Source of the DNA: Heliopora coerulea
Taxonomy: Eukaryota > Cnidaria > Anthozoa > Scleralcyonacea > Helioporidae
Reading direction: 5' to 3'
Length of the DNA stretch: 64,000 nucleotides
NCBI GenBank assembly: GCA_030142905.1
Contig: JASJOG010000057.1
Location: forward strand, 310,501 to 374,500
The notes under the pieces are model-generated. The model did no database searches. It was given only the letters and a program-made list of their open reading frames with translations, and had not been told where the DNA came from. Made by a program: the position numbers and the translations under genes. Positions 13,901-23,526 of this stretch are shown here, piece by piece (position 1 is the stretch's first letter; every line of letters starts with the position of its first letter).

Positions 13901-14503
13901 GTGAAATTTAGTTTGGGGCAGTTCGTGCGTTTGTGTGTTCTTTGCGTGTTTGCGTTTTAGCCGCTTGTTTGTTGGTATCCGCACCCGTGTCGGTGTTGAT
14001 GATGGTGATTGTGGTAGCTTCGAGTTTTGTGAACTGAAGTATTGCTTTCTGTCGTTTCCACAGAGTAAAGAGAGCTTAACCTGTTCACGACAGACGTAAG
14101 TACGCTGCGAAATTTCCTAATCAGTGGTCTATTTTTTAAAATTAAAAGATTCTTTTCGAGAAGGGCAGAAGTAAAAGCTGGAAAGCATTTTAGATCCCGT
14201 GAACGCTGGCGACTTGTGGAATTTTTTTTAATATATTTGTACTGTGTTTCTCTTTTAAAAAATTAAGATTGTTGCCTTCTAAAGATGGGTTCCATCGGAT
14301 TATGGAATTGGAAAACAAAGTGAACGAGTTGTCATTTTATCTACAGAAGGTTAGTGATTACGAATTCTGTAATTCGATTTTTCGTCCTCTTTTTTTCAAA
14401 CATTCTTATCTTGTGTGATTTTTTTGGCTGTTAGGAACGAGAGGAAAATATTCAACTAAAAAGGAAACTGGCAAAAGTTGAGAAGGGGCGAGGTAGAAAA
14501 TAG
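2082..14503 (+). CDS. SIPA1L: SIPA1L-family RapGAP with PDZ domain (5' partial)
   Basis: GTPase-activating protein for Rap, of the signal-induced proliferation-associated 1-like (SPAR) family. Exons read as 2082-2117, 2223-2298, 3219-3317, 3464-3567, 4583-4740, 6363-6469, 7028-7162, 7415-7509, 7612-7698, 8210-8268, 8455-8563, 8746-8883, 9084-9199, 9688-9951, 10696-12626, 13315-13427, 14064-14095, 14268-14349 and 14435-14503. All phases agree, giving 1,269 residues from the first exon seen. The RapGAP domain (exons 1 to 11) carries [34 protein letters not shown] and [16 protein letters not shown], whose Asn matches the catalytic asparagine thumb known in Rap1GAP. A PDZ domain follows (GQLGFNV binding loop, exons 8746-8883 and 9084-9199). 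Next is a long Ser/Arg-rich, probably disordered region (9688-12626), then a C-terminal coiled coil ([15 protein letters not shown]) as in vertebrate SIPA1L. In that family the protein acts at the cell cortex and synapse. The N-terminus is missing from the window. Confidence 0.93.
3630..4045. repeat. Degenerate GTG/GTT-rich simple repeat in SIPA1L intron
   Basis: Intronic low-complexity tract of G/T-rich triplets and hexamers (GTGGTN units) between the exons ending at 3567 and starting at 4583. Long open frames of Val, Gly and Leu here are by-products of the repeat. Confidence 0.75.
5230..5345. repeat. Dispersed repeat, copy 1 of 3
   Basis: About 115 bp beginning TCATCCTGAGGCATGTAATG and ending AGTTAATCGGATACATCA. 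It aligns by eye along its whole length with 36345-36462 and 54017-54130, sharing the blocks TGTCTCAAAGGCACAA, CAATACGTC, GACTC and TAATCGGATACAT. No coding capacity and no clear terminal inverted repeats. It sits in a SIPA1L intron. Family unknown; a short SINE or MITE tail is possible. Confidence 0.7.
5464..5732. mobile_element. MITE-like element with ~35-bp imperfect terminal inverted repeats
   Basis: The left end (TTAAGCTTGGTTTACAGGAG, then CATAAGCATAAGGACAA) is an imperfect inverted copy of the right end (TTGTCCTTATGGTTATGC, then GAACCAGGCTTTA). The interior is AT-rich and non-coding. The roughly 270-bp length, inverted ends and intronic position fit a non-autonomous DNA transposon. The superfamily is not determined; the flanking TTA/TAA may be the target duplication. 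Confidence 0.65.
5904..6290 (+). mobile_element. tRNA-derived SINE, copy 1, with duplicated tail
   Basis: The head is tRNA-like, with an internal RNA polymerase III A box (TGGCTCAGTGGT near 5912) and B box (GGTTCGATTCC near 5954). An unrelated body follows (GTTGTCCAGTTTGACTCTAC, GGGGTGGCCCTGACTGGACC), then a TTTACC-repeat tail. The segment from GGGGTGG to the tail occurs twice (about 6098-6180 and 6195-6275), a tail dimer. Copy 2, at 59230-59520, has one tail. Inserted in the SIPA1L intron before the exon at 6363. Confidence 0.85.
7851..8055. repeat. (GTT)n microsatellite in SIPA1L intron
   Basis: About 200 bp of GTT triplets with interspersed GAT, GTA and GTC variants, lying between the RapGAP exons ending at 7698 and starting at 8210. 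It creates spurious Val/Leu frames on + and Asn-rich frames on -. Confidence 0.9.
10190..10500. repeat. Purine-rich GGGAA/GAAGT repeat
   Basis: Polypurine tract on the + strand (units such as GGGAAGGGAAG and GAAGTGAAGT) in the intron between 9951 and 10696. Strand asymmetry is nearly complete, so triplex or slipped structures are possible. No coding signal. Confidence 0.8.
10696..12626 (+). other. SIPA1L: Unusually long SIPA1L exon (1,931 nt) coding a disordered region
   Basis: Single exon within the SIPA1L coding sequence, entered in phase 2 from the exon ending at 9951 (AG + A gives Arg) and left in phase 1 at a GTGAGT donor. It encodes about 643 residues rich in Ser, Arg, Pro, Thr and Glu. 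Repeated basophilic-kinase-like patches such as SRSKSEP, VRSKSND and KQRSKSSPD resemble 14-3-3 sites. No folded domain is recognised. Base composition is richer in GC and CG than the flanking introns. Confidence 0.85.
12845..12955. repeat. AT-rich imperfect ATTATNATC repeat
   Basis: Short intronic low-complexity tract (TTATCATTATCATAATCATAA-type units) after the long SIPA1L exon. The rest of the 12627-13314 intron shows nothing recognisable. Confidence 0.6.
13680..13900. repeat. GTTCAT/GTTCGT hexamer minisatellite
   Basis: Imperfect CGTG/GTTCGTGTTC units resolve into near-perfect GTTCAT and GTTCGT hexamers at about 13815-13893. Intronic, between the SIPA1L exons ending at 13427 and starting at 14064. 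Spurious Phe/Val/Met frames arise from it. Confidence 0.85.
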
Positions 14504-15979
14504 GTTTACACTTCGTTGTATATATCAAAGGAAGCTACGTTACTAAAAATGAGCTGTAGTTTTATAGAAACTGACGAATTCCGGTTATATTGAAATGTGT
14601 AGTTTAACATAACTTAATGTTACAGAATGCAAATTTTTATTTCTGAATATTGTAAATATGGTGAAACTCACCGATACCTTTTTAAGCCGGACTCGCACGG
14701 TCTTCGGTGAACGAGACTTCCTTAATTCCAAATTTACTGGAGCACGCGTGCTGACGTCGTCATTCCGCGTGCGTTTCACGCAAGTGATTGGGGAATTTGG
14801 ACAATCCTCGTGGATGGAATTGGGAAGAAACTTTGCTGAGAAGAAAAATGAATTTCTAGGTTGTTGTAATTTTTATAGTAAGAAAATTTCAACTAATACC
14901 AAGAGACAGCAGTTTTAATATATTGCAGAGCAAGAATGATTCATGTGGTCACTGGAGTTCTCAGATTTTTATAAATGTCCCAACAGTTTTAGATTTTTAT
15001 TTATTTTGTACGACATGTTTCGAAAGCTCTACTTTCTTCTTCAGGTGAATGTATTTTTACAGTTGATTGTATGATGATATCTTGCAATTTTCACGTCAGC
15101 ACATGGTCTGTGCGCGCGCGTGCATTCGTGATCTCAGATTGTTTGAACAACCATTATGAATGACGCACAGACTTGATAATGGAGACAGGCAGACGGAGAG
15201 ATGGAAAGGCAGAAAGACAGACAGTCAGTGAAGATGCTGACAAGATAGGAAACCTATCGCATGTTCTTGCTCCGATAACGTTTTTCATAAAACTTGGATA
15301 CAGTTAGTTAGATGGTGATCTTTGAGGAATCCACTTTCCAATAAAACCTCAACCAGGAATCAAGTAAATTTTGAAATATCCTGTGTATAGAGGTTATGGC
15401 TGTGTCCTGACTGAAATGCAGTTACAGTCAGTACGTGCAGGGCCTGTTTCTTGTACGCACGAGCGAGTTTTTTCAAAGACTTTCCAAGTTGTACGAGTAC
15501 GAAGGACAAGAGCTATTTGGTGTCTTTAAAAACATCAAAGTCCGTGTTTTTCCAAATCGAGGAAACATACTATTACCAGTTGATAATGTTCATGAAAAAG
15601 TAATACAATGGAAAAAAGGTAATTCGTTACAAATTATTTTTACTTTTTCTCTGAACTGTTTCCTTGAAATTGCAAAGCTCTCTTCCACATTAATAACTAA
15701 AAAGAAGTGAAACGAAAATCCTAGGAAGCGTTTTTTTTTTTTCCCAGCTAAAGTTCTCATACCTTTAGTTTTGTTCTTTCGTGATACGCCTGTACAAATA
15801 GCTCGTGGCATTTACCACTGACAGGCAAATTCGGGCGGGTTGATCCCGTATATTTGAAGGGGGAAAGGATTTGTACAGCCTACTCGTGCCCAGGCTTCTG
15901 TATTACAATCGGCATTTAAATATGGCGGTGTAGACGGTATAGGGAAGACAGGATTTTTATGCAAACAATCTTTTTTATT
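14504..15979. other. SIPA1L to POLH intergenic spacer
   Basis: Holds the SIPA1L 3' end, no assigned gene, and the 5' flank of POLH. A coding-like orphan segment at 15441-15618 is listed separately. Near 15010-15060 is a GACATGTTTCGAAAGC and CTTCTTCAGG motif of the sort that ends some fold-back repeats. The remainder is AT-rich with no clear signal. Confidence 0.5.
15441..15618 (+). other. Orphan exon-like coding fragment
   Basis: The open frame starts just after an acceptor-like GTGCAG and stops at a donor-like AAAAAAG|GTAATT. It reads GLFLVRTSEFF, KLYEYEGQELFGVFKNIKVR, then NILLPVDNVHEKVIQWKK. The residue pattern looks like genuine protein rather than random translation, but no partner exon was found and the family is not recognised. 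It could be an alternative exon of a neighbour, an exon of a gene not otherwise visible, or a relic of a mobile element or pseudogene. Confidence 0.3.
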
Positions 15980-18900
15980 ATGGCGCGTGAACGAGTTGTT
16001 GCCTTGGTGGATATGGACTGTTTCTACGTACAAGTAGAGCAACGCTTAAATCCATCTTTGCTTGGCAAACCATGCGCTGTTGTGCAATACCAAACTTGGA
16101 AAGGAGGAGGGTATGTACAGAATTAAAGTTTTAATATTAAAACAACGCACGAGAGTAACTATGTGAATTGTCTTTTTAAAATCTTGGTTCCCATACTTGG
16201 ATCCCATTTGCTTGTAGTTTCAACGGTTCTTAAGTGATTTTGTGCAGCAACTGCTTACTTGATTGTATGAACAGTCAGTGCATCACTGGTCGTGGAATGC
16301 CAAAGAATGTTTTTACTCAATTCCCGGGGATTCAAATGATAAAGGGCATGGAGGCCATGTTGGTGTGCCTAATAATATAACAGTTTTTATTATTAACTAT
16401 AATTATAACAAAAAGGTGGTGTATTCCATGTCTTTAACAGCTCAGCTTCTTAATGATTCACTGTTCTTTATTTTCACTGACATTCTGGGGTTTCTCCAGG
16501 ATTATTGCTGTAGGATATGAGGCTCGTAAGTTTGGAGTTACCAGAAATATGAGAGGTGATGAAGCTAAAGAAAAATGTCCAGACATTGTTCTTGCACGTG
16601 TACCAGTAGCAAGAGGAAAAGCAGACTTGACGCGATACCGTGAGGCTGGAGCAGAGGTGATTAGTATTTTGCAAACCTTTTCTGAAGTTTGTGAACGTGC
16701 CAGCGTTGATGAAGCTTATCTTGATCTGACAGAAACTGTTGAAAGGTAAGACTCTGAGAGATTTGTACTGTATATTGGCATGACATTTGACAACATGTTT
16801 GGTTACCAGTTTATCATAACTTAAAATTGCTGCAAGTCAATCTTATCCAGTTATATGGAAGTAACAAAGTGTCTGGTGTAATAGCAAGCAAGAAAGTTAC
16901 AAGTGGTTATTTTTGTACTTTCACAAATTTGAATCTTTTGAAAACTGCACCATGAAGAGAGATTGACACATGGGAGGATGTGTGATTATCATAATTGTTT
17001 TAGGGCAATCATATAACTCGTGGCCTTCATTTCATTGACTGTAATGTTGTTGGAAGAACCCATCGGAAAGTTTTGGTCTGCTGAAAATGACACAAGTCCT
17101 TTTCAAACCAGAACCTAGTCCCTGTTATACTGAATCTCAAGCACTCATCATAAAACAAGCTTGGAAAAATTAATTGGAACATTTAATCTCACCCAAGTGA
17201 TCCCCTTTTCTTTGTTATTTTTTCATCTTCATTATCCTTTCTTAGTATAATTACACAAGTGATTATCAAAAATCCCACATGGTGATTGGCTAGAAATTTA
17301 CATCAATCACCTACAGGTGATTATAACAGTGAAGGGTCAGAAACAAGATGGCAGCTAGCTTTATAAATGTTGCCGAGGAGATTTAAAAGTGCCAGTTTAC
17401 TACTTTCTTTCAAATAATCACCTGTATAATTATACTAAAACAATTATTCACCTCCGGCTCAGTGAATATTATTGAATAATCCCCTCGACTTCATGCCGGG
17501 GATTATTCAACAATATTCACTTTGCCTTCAGCAAATAATTGTTAATTAATATGAAACAAATGGGATGTGATATTCTTGATGCTTTAACAAATGGCTGCTT
17601 ACAGTTGGAACTGGCTACCATGATGTTTCTAATTGTCTGACCATTTTTTATGATTGCACATACACCAAACTTGATGGGCTTCATACTTAATAATGATGTA
17701 TAAAGCTAAAAAAACTCAACAGTTTTTGAAATACCCTGTGTTAGCTTCAAAAATTGTTTCCTTATAGTATGATGTTATTATCATTGGAAAGAGGTGAATG
17801 TCTTTCACTTTTCACCAACATTTCATGCATTTGGCCTGTCAGATTTGGTGCATATGCAACCCTGGGAAAAAATGGTCAATTTGGAATGGTCACAAAAAAG
17901 TGAATCTGAAGTTTGGAAAATTTTACTTCAGGTTTTTATTGCCATTGCACATTAACTTACTGCATCTGTACAACTTATGATTAACTCAATTTTGTATTAT
18001 CAACATTTCTTCTGGTTTCTTGTAATTTTGAATTTGTAATCATTCTTTCAGATCCCTTGATACGGTGACATTAGAGAGTCTTGCCGAAGAGACACTGAAA
18101 TGCTGCCATGTTGTTGGTTTTACGGATCAGGCATCTTCAGGCAGACCCGATGTAAGGGGTCAGTGGATGGCTGCTTTGTCAGACGAAAACAACAAACGTT
18201 TAGCCATGGGAGCACTGATCATTCAAAAGGCCAGAGAAGCAATAAAAAGCAAAGCTGGATTTACTTGTTCTGCAGGAATAGCCCACAATAAGGTACACGC
18301 AGGGGGTATTTTTGTTTAGAATATTTACGTAAGATATCTCAAGCAACTAAAACCCCGTTTACACAGTAACTTTTTGGGCACGGCACGGCAAATTAGCCAT
18401 GCCGGGGCTTACATCTACAGAGGTGCTCGGCACAGCTAAATGCTCAGGCACGGCTACCAAATTTAAGGAGTCTGTACCGTTTACACTGTGAAAATCACCC
18501 GCACCGTGCCCAAAAATAGCGGCACCAGTGCCAAAATTTTAACCATGCCGTTCCCACAATGTCAACAGACATGTAAACGGGGTTTAAGTCTTGGTCCGTG
18601 TGTGTGCAATGAATGACTCCCTTGAGGTAAGTGACCCTAGTATAATTCCACTCAATTATTCCTTGTACGGACCGTCACGAAAGTGTGAAAGGCAGTGCAT
18701 CACGCGTGTAGAGAGTAGAAAGTTATGTTTCTGTCGAACGTTTGAATTAGCTTCAATCAACCTTTTACCAGATGTTAGCTAAACTTGCTGGTGGAACTCA
18801 TAAACCTAACCAACAAACCTTGCTGCCTCACCAATCAGTCGCCAAGTTTTTTCAAACTATTCCAATTCGAAAAGTGTAAGTGATACTCAAGTATATGTAC

Positions 18901-21900
18901 CTGTTTAGACGGACGAGTGGCCTGATCAGTGAAATGGATGGCCGAGCAGTACGACGGACGGACGAACCGGACGAACCGAACGAACCGAACGACGGACCAC
19001 CGAACCGAACGACGGACGACCGAACCGAACGACGGACGACCGAACCGAACGACGGACGACCGAACCGAACGACGGACGGCCGAACCGAACGACGGACGAC
19101 CGAGCCGAACGACGGACGGCCGAACCGAACGACGGACGACCGAGCCGAACGACGGACGAACGAACGAAAACACAGACGGACCGAGCGGTACGATGAACGG
19201 ACGAACGAACGAGCAAATCAATCAAACTTTAACATTGTACACGTCATTTTGGTTCTTTTTTAACTAGATTGTACAAATTGTCATAATTTGTAATAATTCT
19301 TTTTTTGTTTCAGTGGTTATACTAATTTACTTTTACCATAGGCGTTATTTTGGGGGTAAGTTTGGACACAGTGTGATAAACTTGCTCCAAGTGGAAAATA
19401 TGGCAGAGCTCACGAACTTTTCGGAAGAGGAGCTGAGGCGTCGTCTTGGAGAGAAATCAGGGTACTGGATCATTATTTTATATAACTAAGACCATCATTG
19501 TTAAATCCATCCACAGAAAAGCTTGTGCTTGTACATACTGGTAGGATAAGACACTTCGAGTAGTGGCCAAAGATTCATAACGAACAACTGACTGACCCTA
19601 GGCTCAAAACTATATGTTGAAACAAATTACTTCGGAGCGCAAACTGGATTTTTTGTGAGGTGATGGAGGTTCTTAAGAATAGACAGCAAGAAAAAGAAGA
19701 ACCAGAGACAACTACTGTACCTTCTCTACTTCGACCTCACACGTTATTAACAAGCACTACGTTCCTTTTATGTCACCTGTCTAGTTCCTGGTTATACGAT
19801 GTTTGCCGAGGAATAGAACACGGGGTCGTCCGTTCACGACAGTTGCCGAAGTCCACTGGATGTGGAAAAAATTTTTCAGGGAAAATGAAGTTGGTCTCTA
19901 AGAAGAAAGTTCGTTACTGGATGCTGCAGTTAGCTGGCGAGTTGAATGATAGATTGAAAAGTGAAGAAGATAAGGTAATCATTTATACAAATCAAACCAA
20001 AGTCGACTTTTGCCAGGGCTACGTAATTTTTTTTCCTACTTCATTCGGTTTTTCCCCCCTTTCACTTAACTTTGTTTCACTCCACTTCAGTTAAATTCAA
20101 CTCGATTTGTTCCATTTCGCTTTATTTTTACTTGGCTTTTCTTTGTTGGTCTATATTTAAATCTTACTTTGTTTCCCTTTTCGAAGTTATGTTTTACTTC
20201 ACTTGACTACTTAACAACTCGTCTTTGTATTTGACTTCTTTTCACTTTACTCCACTTTACTTCACTCCATTTCCCTTCCTTTCACATGACTTTATTTCAC
20301 TTAACCTCACGTCACGGTACGTCGCGTCGTTTCTCTTTACTTTACTTCACTTTAATTCACTTTACCTCACTTTACTTCACTTTACCTTACTTCACTTCCC
20401 TTTACTTCACTTTATCTTACATCACTTCAATCTCACTTCACTTCACTCACTTCACTTTACTTCACTCCACTTCACTTCACTCCACTTCACTTCACTCCAC
20501 TTCACTTCACTTCACTTCACTCCACTTCACTTCACTCTACTTCACTCCACTTCACTTCACTTCACTCCACTTCACTTCACTCCACTTCACTCTTCTTCAC
20601 TTCACTTCACTTCACTTCACTTCACTTCACTTTACTTCACCTCACCTCACCTCACCTCACCTCACCTCACCTCACCTCACTTCACTTCACTCCACTTCAC
20701 TTCACTTCACTTCACTTCACTTCACTTCACTTCACTTCACTTCACTTCACTTTAGTTTACTTCGCTCAACTTCACTTCCCTTACCTTCTCTCCTCTCCCG
20801 TGCACTTCACTTTTCTTCCCTTCTCTTCACTAAGGGAGCAAAAGATCGTTGATTTCCCCAACCCTTACTGAATGTCAGCATGACAATATTTTTGGTGCTC
20901 CCTTTTTAGAATCATCGAACGGCACAGTTGGTATCAGTTAGTCTCAGAACTGAAAGCAATACGACTGGTGTGCGGTCTTTCCCTTTAAGAAGTACTGATC
21001 CACAATTAGTTTGTGACAGCGCAATGCAAGTTATAAAGAACTTCAATTCAGGCACAGGAGATACCTGGTACGTTTCCTAATGTTTTCAGTTGATACATTC
21101 CCGTGACTTCTACCAACAAATGGTCCATATCTATCAAGTAAATTGTTCTACCCACCCATGTACAGACCACACGGTACCAACTCGTTAATTTCTTTGTCGA
21201 AATGAAGAAATACCAAATGGATTTCCGTGTTAGGATACTGTGATCCAAACACGTGGAACGTTGCGAGGACTTGAGATTAGCGTACCTATTTGTAACAAAT
21301 GATTGGATCACAGTATTCATACACACAAAAACCATTAGGTATTTTTTTAATAAAATGATAAGACTGGACGCGAAACTCAAAGTTCGGTTCACTTTCGATA
21401 GATAATTTTTCCATTTTTCCAAACATGGGTGTTAACCAATCAGAACCCTCGTACGATGCCCGTGATGTTATAAAACGCATTACAACGATAGAGTAGCGTA
21501 TGAAAGTCCTAGCAGTACTGTAGTGTAGAGGACTATGAATGGCGAGATTGGAGAAGTTTGATCTCCTTTACCTTATTACAGGGTAGAGTAACGGAATCTT
21601 TGTGATTAGGAGAAAATTAGGCATCATGGATATGTTGTTTTTTAGGTATCCTGCGATTATTTCTCTCAATATGAGTGCAAGCAAGTTTCAAGAAACATCC
21701 AGAACTAAGGGCTCGTCGTCCATAGCGTCGTTCTTCGCCAAGAAAGAAAACCACGATAACCGGGAAGAAATCGACCCAGATCAGAGGTTCACTTTAGATG
21801 AAGCAAGGAAAGCTGCGTCATATGAAGAGACGTTGATAGAATCGTCATCGCAAACCAACAAAGAAGCACAAGCCGTTTTAGACTCTGATGAAGAACAAGT

Positions 21901-22444
21901 GACAAACGTGGAATTGGAATGTACGGATGACGAATCACGCCAGAGTTTATCTTGTTCTGTAGTTGAAGCAAACGACGGAAAATCGGGAACTTTCAATTAC
22001 GTCCGAGATGAAATAGACCAGTCCATTGTGGATCAGTTACCGGACGACATCAGAAACGAAATTGAGAGTTTTCTCAGAACTCAAAAACCTCCAGAAAGAA
22101 ACAAAAGATGTAGCAATGGAATAGAAAAATATGCGGTATCTCAAGCCTCTACTCCAAGTACTTTTAGTATGGAAAAATACATGTTCACTCGAGCAAATGA
22201 TGATGATTTAGGAACTGAAGTTACTTTGAGTGACCGTGCCAGTTCCGGGAAAAGTGAGCTAATTCAGTGTTCCCGATGTTGCCAGAAACTGTCGCCAAAG
22301 AAGATGCCTGAACATTTGGATTTTCATTTTGCAATGGAATTACACGAAAGCGAGCGAGTTACTGACAACTTTCGTAAAGAGGAACCTCCCAAGAAACGGC
22401 AAAAGTGTACAATTGATTCTTTCTTTATATCTAAAGATAGGTGA
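15980..22444 (+). CDS. POLH: DNA polymerase eta (Y-family translesion polymerase)
   Basis: Copies past UV lesions such as cyclobutane dimers. Eight exons: 15980-16110, 16500-16745, 18052-18292, 18772-18875, 19342-19461, 19785-19974, 20910-21067 and 21646-22444. Phases match throughout and total 662 residues (human about 713). The metal-binding motifs LVDMDCFYVQVEQ and ERASVDEAYLDLT are present, as is the finger segment YEARKFGVTRNMR. Later come CSAGIAHNK, the little-finger region (LYDVCRGIEHG, RQLPKSTGCGKNF), a C-terminal C2H2 UBZ3 ubiquitin-binding finger (CSRCCQKL, then HLDFHFAMEL) and a terminal PIP-like box (TIDSFF). A second PIP-like SIASFF lies soon after the catalytic core. The ATG at 15980 is chosen because MARERVVALVDMD matches the family N-terminus; an in-frame ATG lies 21 nt upstream. 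Nuclear, acting with PCNA in the known family. Confidence 0.96.
17242..17438. mobile_element. MITE-like element with TTAGTATAATTA ends
   Basis: The left end TTAGTATAATTACACAAGTG continues into ATTATC. It is matched in inverted orientation by the right end GATAATCACC-like CACCTGTATAATTATACTAA, giving roughly 25-bp terminal repeats around about 150 bp. Non-coding, in the POLH intron 16746-18051. It is directly followed by another fold-back unit at 17440-17543. Confidence 0.65.
17440..17543. repeat. Fold-back palindrome (~45-bp arms)
   Basis: The left arm, from AACAATTATTCACC to TGAATAATCCCC, pairs with the right arm, from GGGGATTATTCAAC to AAATAATTGTT, around a ~13-bp loop. The arms are imperfect but extended. 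It sits immediately next to the MITE at 17242-17438, so the two could be one nested insertion. Confidence 0.65.
18349..18585. mobile_element. MITE-like element with AAACCCCGTTTACA ends
   Basis: The ends AAAACCCCGTTTACAC and TGTAAACGGGGTTT are inverted repeats. The interior has several subterminal GGCACGGCA / CCGTGCC motifs, also in inverted orientation. About 237 bp, non-coding, in POLH intron 18293-18771. Confidence 0.7.
18952..19165. repeat. 20-bp minisatellite in POLH intron
   Basis: Tandem units of consensus GACGGACGACCGAACCGAAC, about 9 to 11 copies with few substitutions (GGC for GAC, GAGCC for GAACC), between the POLH exons ending at 18875 and starting at 19342. It is strikingly C/G/A rich for its surroundings. 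Because the unit lacks stop codons in several frames, long frames rich in Arg, Thr, Glu and Asp (or Ser, Val and Arg on the - strand) run through it. These are not taken as genes. Confidence 0.92.
20225..20760. repeat. (TTCAC)n pentanucleotide satellite in POLH intron
   Basis: About 500 bp of TTCAC, TCCAC and CTCAC pentamers, purest at 20445-20755, inside the intron 19975-20909. Strongly pyrimidine-biased on the + strand. It yields two overlapping long Ser/Leu/His/Phe/Thr frames, considered artefacts of the pentamer. Confidence 0.93.
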
Positions 22445-22795
22445 AAAGTGAGCTGGACTTATAACTTCACGGAATGGTGTCATACAGTTTTTCCAGACGG
22501 TCCGTAATTCCTTTCCTTCAAAAACATTGACGCTTTTTGGTCTGGCAAGGTTTTTCCTACAGATAAGGCAATGAAAGAAATGAAATGAAGATTTGGTTAG
22601 TGTCTTGAAACCCTGGGTGAAACTTTTAAGGCGAATTTCGGTCATTAGATATTCCTTGTTCTACATTGCGAATCTTTGAGTTTGATTAGCTCTCCCATCG
22701 TGTACTACTTTACAGTAAGATGAGTTCGAAATTTCTGTAAAGTGGTAGGTGATGAGCACGAAGTCCAAGTTAAGGGGGAATCTTAGAGCGAGTCA

Positions 22796-22830
22796 TCGAA
22801 TTGTATCAGTTTCTAACTGATACAATTCGA
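22796..22830. repeat. Perfect 16-bp-arm hairpin
   Basis: TCGAATTGTATCAGTT and AACTGATACAATTCGA are exact reverse complements separated by 3 nt. It lies 350 bp after the POLH stop, so it could form a stable stem in a read-through transcript or be a tiny insertion relic. Confidence 0.8.
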
Positions 22831-22833
22831 TCC

Positions 22834-22910
22834 AGCTTTTCTTGATAAATTTGACAACCTAATAAATTAGTTTCGAATTTATGAGGTTGTCAAATTTATC
22901 AGGAAAAGCT
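22834..22910. repeat. Hairpin with ~27-bp arms
   Basis: The left arm AGCTTTTCTTGATAAATTTG (continuing ACAACCT) and the right arm AGGTTGTCAAATTTATC (continuing AGGAAAAGCT) are near-perfect inverted repeats around a ~23-nt loop. Immediately adjacent to the 22796-22830 hairpin. Confidence 0.8.
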
Positions 22911-23096
22911 AGATATTGCTTGTGTACAAAAACTTGGTCTTCCTGTATAAAACTTGCAATTACTTCGATAACCGTCGACCGTTAGATTATGAGCAGCGTA
23001 GCCAATCAGATTGTCATATTTGCGACCGCGTCTGCACATGCGTAAGACCTGAAGACAGATTTTTCAAGTTTCCTGGCTATAAAAGTAATCATTTTC

Positions 23097-23190
23097 TTTA
23101 ACCCTTTGCCTGTCTAGCCTTTGTTTTATGTCATCGCTCAGACGTCCAGTGTGTGTCGTATGTGATGCACGGGACAGGCAAAAGGTTAAA
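23097..23190. repeat. Short inverted-repeat element (TTTAACCCTTTGCCTGTC ends)
   Basis: TTTAACCCTTTGCCTGTC at the left is mirrored by GACAGGCAAAAGGTTAAA at the right with one mismatch, total about 94 bp. Likely a small fold-back or MITE remnant in the PDE12 upstream region. It resembles 31082-31182 in having TTAAC-type ends. Confidence 0.7.
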
Positions 23191-23526
23191 TATATTTATA
23201 TTATCAGTGGAGGTCTATGTGGAGAAAGCGGGGAATCAATTTTTAAAATTTTTTATCGTGTTATAATTCTACACATTTTGTAAATCACCAAATATAATGA
23301 TAGTTTAAACTTGCCTTCATCTGGCAGGAAAATGAAACGTTGAGCATATGTGAAAAATGTGACAGCGCAGGTCATCTGTGCAATAATTTTTCTGCGAAAC
23401 GTCGCCTTTCCGAGAGAGACTGGCTCGAATTATGAACGCGGGCTCTCTAAACAGGAGAAAAGAGAAAATGAAATTGGGAGTTTGATAATGATTTCCGCTT
23501 CACTCTGAATTTGTCTGTAAAACAAG

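Larger units (their letters stand above)
22445..23526. other. POLH to PDE12 spacer with fold-back repeats
   Basis: Contains the POLH 3' flank, two adjacent hairpins (22796-22830 and 22834-22910), a short inverted-repeat element (23097-23190) and the PDE12 5' flank. A stop codon in frame just upstream of the PDE12 ATG limits N-terminal extension. No other gene seen. Confidence 0.6.

Noticed and set aside
14585..14918. Overlapping frames on both strands after SIPA1L
   Set aside because: They overlap each other and lie just beyond the SIPA1L stop; no family features, most likely 3' untranslated region or spacer.
18835..19267. Four long overlapping frames on both strands through the POLH minisatellite
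   Set aside because: They arise from a 20-bp unit without stops; composition is monotonously Arg/Thr/Glu/Asp or Ser/Val/Arg and the region lies in an intron flanked by good splice sites.
20225..20852. Two long Ser/Leu/His/Phe frames (176 and 188 codons)
   Set aside because: Direct translation of the TTCAC pentamer; no other coding features.
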